This document shows, piece by piece, positions 61,989 to 64,000 of a DNA stretch of 64,000 bases; position 1 is the stretch's first letter; the number at the start of each line of letters is the position of its first letter. A program made the translations under genes and the position numbers. The notes beneath the pieces were generated by a model. It was not told the DNA's origin, made no database searches, and worked only from the letters and a program-made list of their open reading frames with translations. The stretch is taken from positions 124,001-188,000 of the forward strand of contig JBGAGT010000008.1 of NCBI GenBank assembly GCA_044226535.1. The letters run 5' to 3'. Source of the stretch: VBCG01 sp044226535 (lineage in GTDB: Bacteria; Pseudomonadota; Gammaproteobacteria; Burkholderiales; Casimicrobiaceae).

Positions 61989-63269
61989 ATGGCCACAATT
62001 AAGCTCTCTGCAACACGACTGAACCTGCCACGATTGATTCTCGTCTTGGCAAAGATCGGCTGGGGTCGCCCGTGCGACATCGTTCTTTTCGCGCAGTGGC
62101 CCGGGAAGCAGGCAGAGGAGGTGGTGCGGGATCTATGTGTATGGGCAGTCGCCAATGGCCTCCTGGTTTCGAAGCCGCTGGAGGGGACCCCGGGCGAGTT
62201 GGCCTACATGTTGACCGACCGCGGTGATCGCTACGCCCGACAACTCGGCGCCAAAATCATCGGGCGCAGTCACAACCTGAAAGTGGGTCCGCGTTGGCAC
62301 GAACACGTCATGGCAATCGCCATGGCAGTGGCGATGCGGCAATATAAACTCGAATTCTATTTCGCCCGCGAAGTGAAATGGGCCATTCGAGAACTCAAGT
62401 CCAATCGAGGCAGTGCATCCGACCACCTACCTGCCCTGCTCGCGTTGGGCGTGCATTTGCTTGCCAAATTCCCCGACGGAATACTCCTAAGAGGCGGCGA
62501 CAGACCCGCCACCGCTGCCGTCGAACTGGAGTGGAGTGAGAAGAAAAGCGACGACATGCGAGGCCAGGTGTCCTCATGCATCAAGGCAAGAGGCCAGAAC
62601 ATAAAGTTTATGATCGGCTACGTATATCCGCCCGATATGCAGAAGGCACTGATCGAACGGCGTCACAAATATGCTCCGAAAGGGAAGGATCAGCACAATA
62701 CGCCGCCCGGCAAGAAGAAACGCGCCACTAAGACGCCAAAGGCCATCAACCACGAAGGTCGGCTGGTGCGCAATTTCTACGCTCGGGCATCCTCCAAGGA
62801 AGAGCTGGACCATATCAGTCTGATGAGGATGCGCTTCGACATTCGTCTGTGCCTCCAAGGCTTCGAGATCCTGAAACTCCGAGAACTCGTTCCGCAGTTT
62901 CGTCAGGCCCTTGGAACCACTTCGGAATCGAAGGCAAAGAACCCAGACTGGTCGGAACCGTTTGAGCAGGTGAACGGCACGGAAATCCACGCCTACGACC
63001 TCAAGCACATCCCCAGCGGGACCTGGCTCCGTATCTCGAACTACGATTCTGTCGACGAAGATTCATTCAACGGCTGGACGTTTATGGCGTGGATGGAACT
63101 CGACAGCACCAGTTCGGCGAACGGCTATCCGGGTGGAGTCCATACTCACGACATCGATATTCGCCAAGAACCGTACCAGAAGTGGCTCCCGGAGCAAGCC
63201 CTCCGCGAGGCGAAAAAATGGTTCCTGCAACAGCGCGAAGAACATCTTGCAAGGTTCGGAAGACGCTAG
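61989..63269 (+). CDS. Replic_Relax-like winged-helix plus nuclease-fold protein
   Basis: A 426-residue soluble protein. Residues ~8-95 look like a winged helix (RLILVLAKIGWGRPCDIVLF, AVANGLLVSKPLEGTPGELAYMLTDRGDRYA). Residues ~130-200 hold a possible PD-(D/E)xK core: an Asp in KFPDGILLRGG and VELEWSEKKSDDMRGQV with Glu-x-Glu and Lys. This order resembles replication-relaxation family proteins of plasmids and conjugative elements. The C-terminal ~170 residues are unassigned. The ATG at 61989 starts the conserved part. It lies directly right of the hairpin array, which it may recognise. Family assignment is tentative. Confidence 0.55.
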   Translation: MATIKLSATRLNLPRLILVLAKIGWGRPCDIVLFAQWPGKQAEEVVRDLCVWAVANGLLVSKPLEGTPGELAYMLTDRGDRYARQLGAKIIGRSHNLKVGPRWHEHVMAIAMAVAMRQYKLEFYFAREVKWAIRELKSNRGSASDHLPALLALGVHLLAKFPDGILLRGGDRPATAAVELEWSEKKSDDMRGQVSSCIKARGQNIKFMIGYVYPPDMQKALIERRHKYAPKGKDQHNTPPGKKKRATKTPKAINHEGRLVRNFYARASSKEELDHISLMRMRFDIRLCLQGFEILKLRELVPQFRQALGTTSESKAKNPDWSEPFEQVNGTEIHAYDLKHIPSGTWLRISNYDSVDEDSFNGWTFMAWMELDSTSSANGYPGGVHTHDIDIRQEPYQKWLPEQALREAKKWFLQQREEHLARFGRR

Positions 63270-63366
63270 CGCCCTGGTCTCTACGCCTTGCGGTGGTCTG
63301 CGCCCCGCGCCGTTGGGCGGCGCGGTGGAAGCGTTCAGATATGCGAGACGTTTACCCCACCCCTTG

Positions 63367-63392
63367 CGCTGACGCCCCCTGAGGGGCTAGCG
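63367..63392. terminator. Weak stem-loop after the Replic_Relax-like gene
   Basis: CGCT-N3-GCCCC-CTGA-GGGGC-N-AGCG forms a two-part stem about 100 bases after the stop. There is no T tract, so termination is only a possibility. The remaining intergenic bases up to 63553 show no gene. Confidence 0.35.
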
Positions 63393-63553
63393 CTGTCTTC
63401 AGGAATAATTGATCGGGACGGTCGAGGCTTGCGATGAAGGCGCTCGTCATGCCAAGCGGGCGAAAGGGCCTCGGCTCCATCAGGTCGCCACCCTGCGGGC
63501 ATGAGCCGCAGCTTCGACCGGTTTAACATGGCAGCGACCAGGTTCCCCCTTCC

Positions 63554-64000
63554 ATGAGCACGTCCGCCCGCCCTGCCCATCTTCATATGCACCGGTTCAC
63601 GGCCCTGCAGCCAGGACCGCGGCTTATCGTGCTGGGCGCCGTCCATGGCAATGAAATTTGCGGCACGCAGGCCATCGCACAGGTGCTGGAAGAACTGGCG
63701 ACCGGCGCCTTTGCGATTGAGTGCGGCGTTCTAACCCTTGTGCCGATTTCGAATCCACTCGCCTACCAGCGACGCACTCGACAAGGGGACCGCAATCTGA
63801 ACCGCAATCTGCGGGTCTCTGCGCAACCTGTCGATTTCGAGGATCGGATTGCCAATCTGCTGTGCCCCTTGCTGGATGAACACAACGTACTGCTAGACCT
63901 GCATTCGTTTCACTCTGCTGGGCAACCCTTCATCATGGTTGGCCCGACCAACAACACGGGAAGCCTGGAACCCTTTCAGCACTCGAAGGAAGAGGAGCGG
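63554..64000 (+). CDS. Succinylglutamate desuccinylase/aspartoacylase family protein, N-terminal part
   Basis: The frame is open to the right edge, so only the first 149 residues are visible. The zinc-binding M14-like pattern is clear: LIVLGAVHGNEICGTQA (His and Glu ligands), DRNLNRNLR (substrate-binding Asn-Arg) and LLDLHSFHSAG (third ligand His). Members remove an acyl group from amino-acid derivatives. Substrate cannot be told without the C-terminal half. The start ATG has no strong ribosome site. It shows no link to the metal-resistance genes; whether it belongs to the island or marks cargo of another kind is open. Confidence 0.85.
   Translation, partial: MSTSARPAHLHMHRFTALQPGPRLIVLGAVHGNEICGTQAIAQVLEELATGAFAIECGVLTLVPISNPLAYQRRTRQGDRNLNRNLRVSAQPVDFEDRIANLLCPLLDEHNVLLDLHSFHSAGQPFIMVGPTNNTGSLEPFQHSKEEER

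Overview
The window reads as two joined pieces of one bacterial chromosome. Positions 1 to about 29.6 kb are very GC-rich with tightly packed housekeeping and accessory genes. From about 29.67 kb to the right edge, base composition is visibly lower and the content changes to metal resistance and then mobile-element genes. Gene types and codon habit (Mrp-type antiporter with fused A and B subunits, RhlE, beta-carbonic anhydrase, PEP carboxylase, CusCBA, ArsI, GDCCVxC protein) suggest a high-GC Betaproteobacterium, perhaps Burkholderiales. This is an inference; there is no rRNA or marker gene to confirm it.

Left part: the end of an ABC-importer binding protein, a GMC flavin oxidoreductase and an aldehyde dehydrogenase (0-3.6 kb) look like an alcohol or polyol oxidation set. 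Next comes an unusually dense set of monovalent cation/proton antiporters: a six-gene mrp operon (3.8-10.0 kb), an NhaA with an N-terminal DsbA-like domain (11.7-13.5 kb) and a CPA1 exchanger (13.7-15.3 kb), with pirin and Dps genes between. A leftward carbonic anhydrase - RuBisCO-like protein - cupin gene set (15.3-17.6 kb) is divergent from PEP carboxylase (17.7-20.5 kb). Then follow a two-gene sensor kinase unit, a UPF0114 membrane protein, a 25-residue membrane miniprotein with an excellent ribosome-binding site, a glycine-zipper lipoprotein, a TsdA-like dihaem cytochrome, RhlE and a large modular secreted protein.

Junction: at 29,619-29,666 lies a 48-bp copy of the 3' half of a tRNA-Asn gene with no 5' half. 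Its orientation fits the distal attachment repeat of an island whose intact tRNA would lie beyond the right edge.

Island, metal part (29.9-56.2 kb): arsR-arsI-arsC-acr3; a MOT1-like molybdate/sulfate transporter with a Crp/Fnr regulator and a cytochrome; cadA and cadR separated by chrA, with near-identical MerR-type operators on both sides of chrA; a copper block (TolC lipoprotein, Tat-exported multicopper oxidase, cupredoxin, CusF, CopA); a methyltransferase, a His-tailed EamA transporter and a GDCCVxC protein; then cusCBA with a CusF domain fused to CusB, accessory periplasmic proteins and another CusF. Together these cover As, Cd/Zn/Pb, chromate and Cu(I). No copper sensor was seen.

Island, mobile part (56.2-63.3 kb): a structured leader before two unknown coupled genes, a zinc-ribbon protein, a large double-HNH protein, an Xre regulator facing a perfect tandem 15-mer, an iteron-like TGCAYRT heptamer array, a roughly 750-bp chain of more than a dozen stem-loops including a 147-nt near-perfect hairpin, and a protein resembling the Replic_Relax family. 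The hairpin chain, heptamer array and adjacent protein are the best candidate in the window for an undescribed DNA-processing or structured-RNA system. The window ends inside an aspartoacylase/succinylglutamate desuccinylase family gene.
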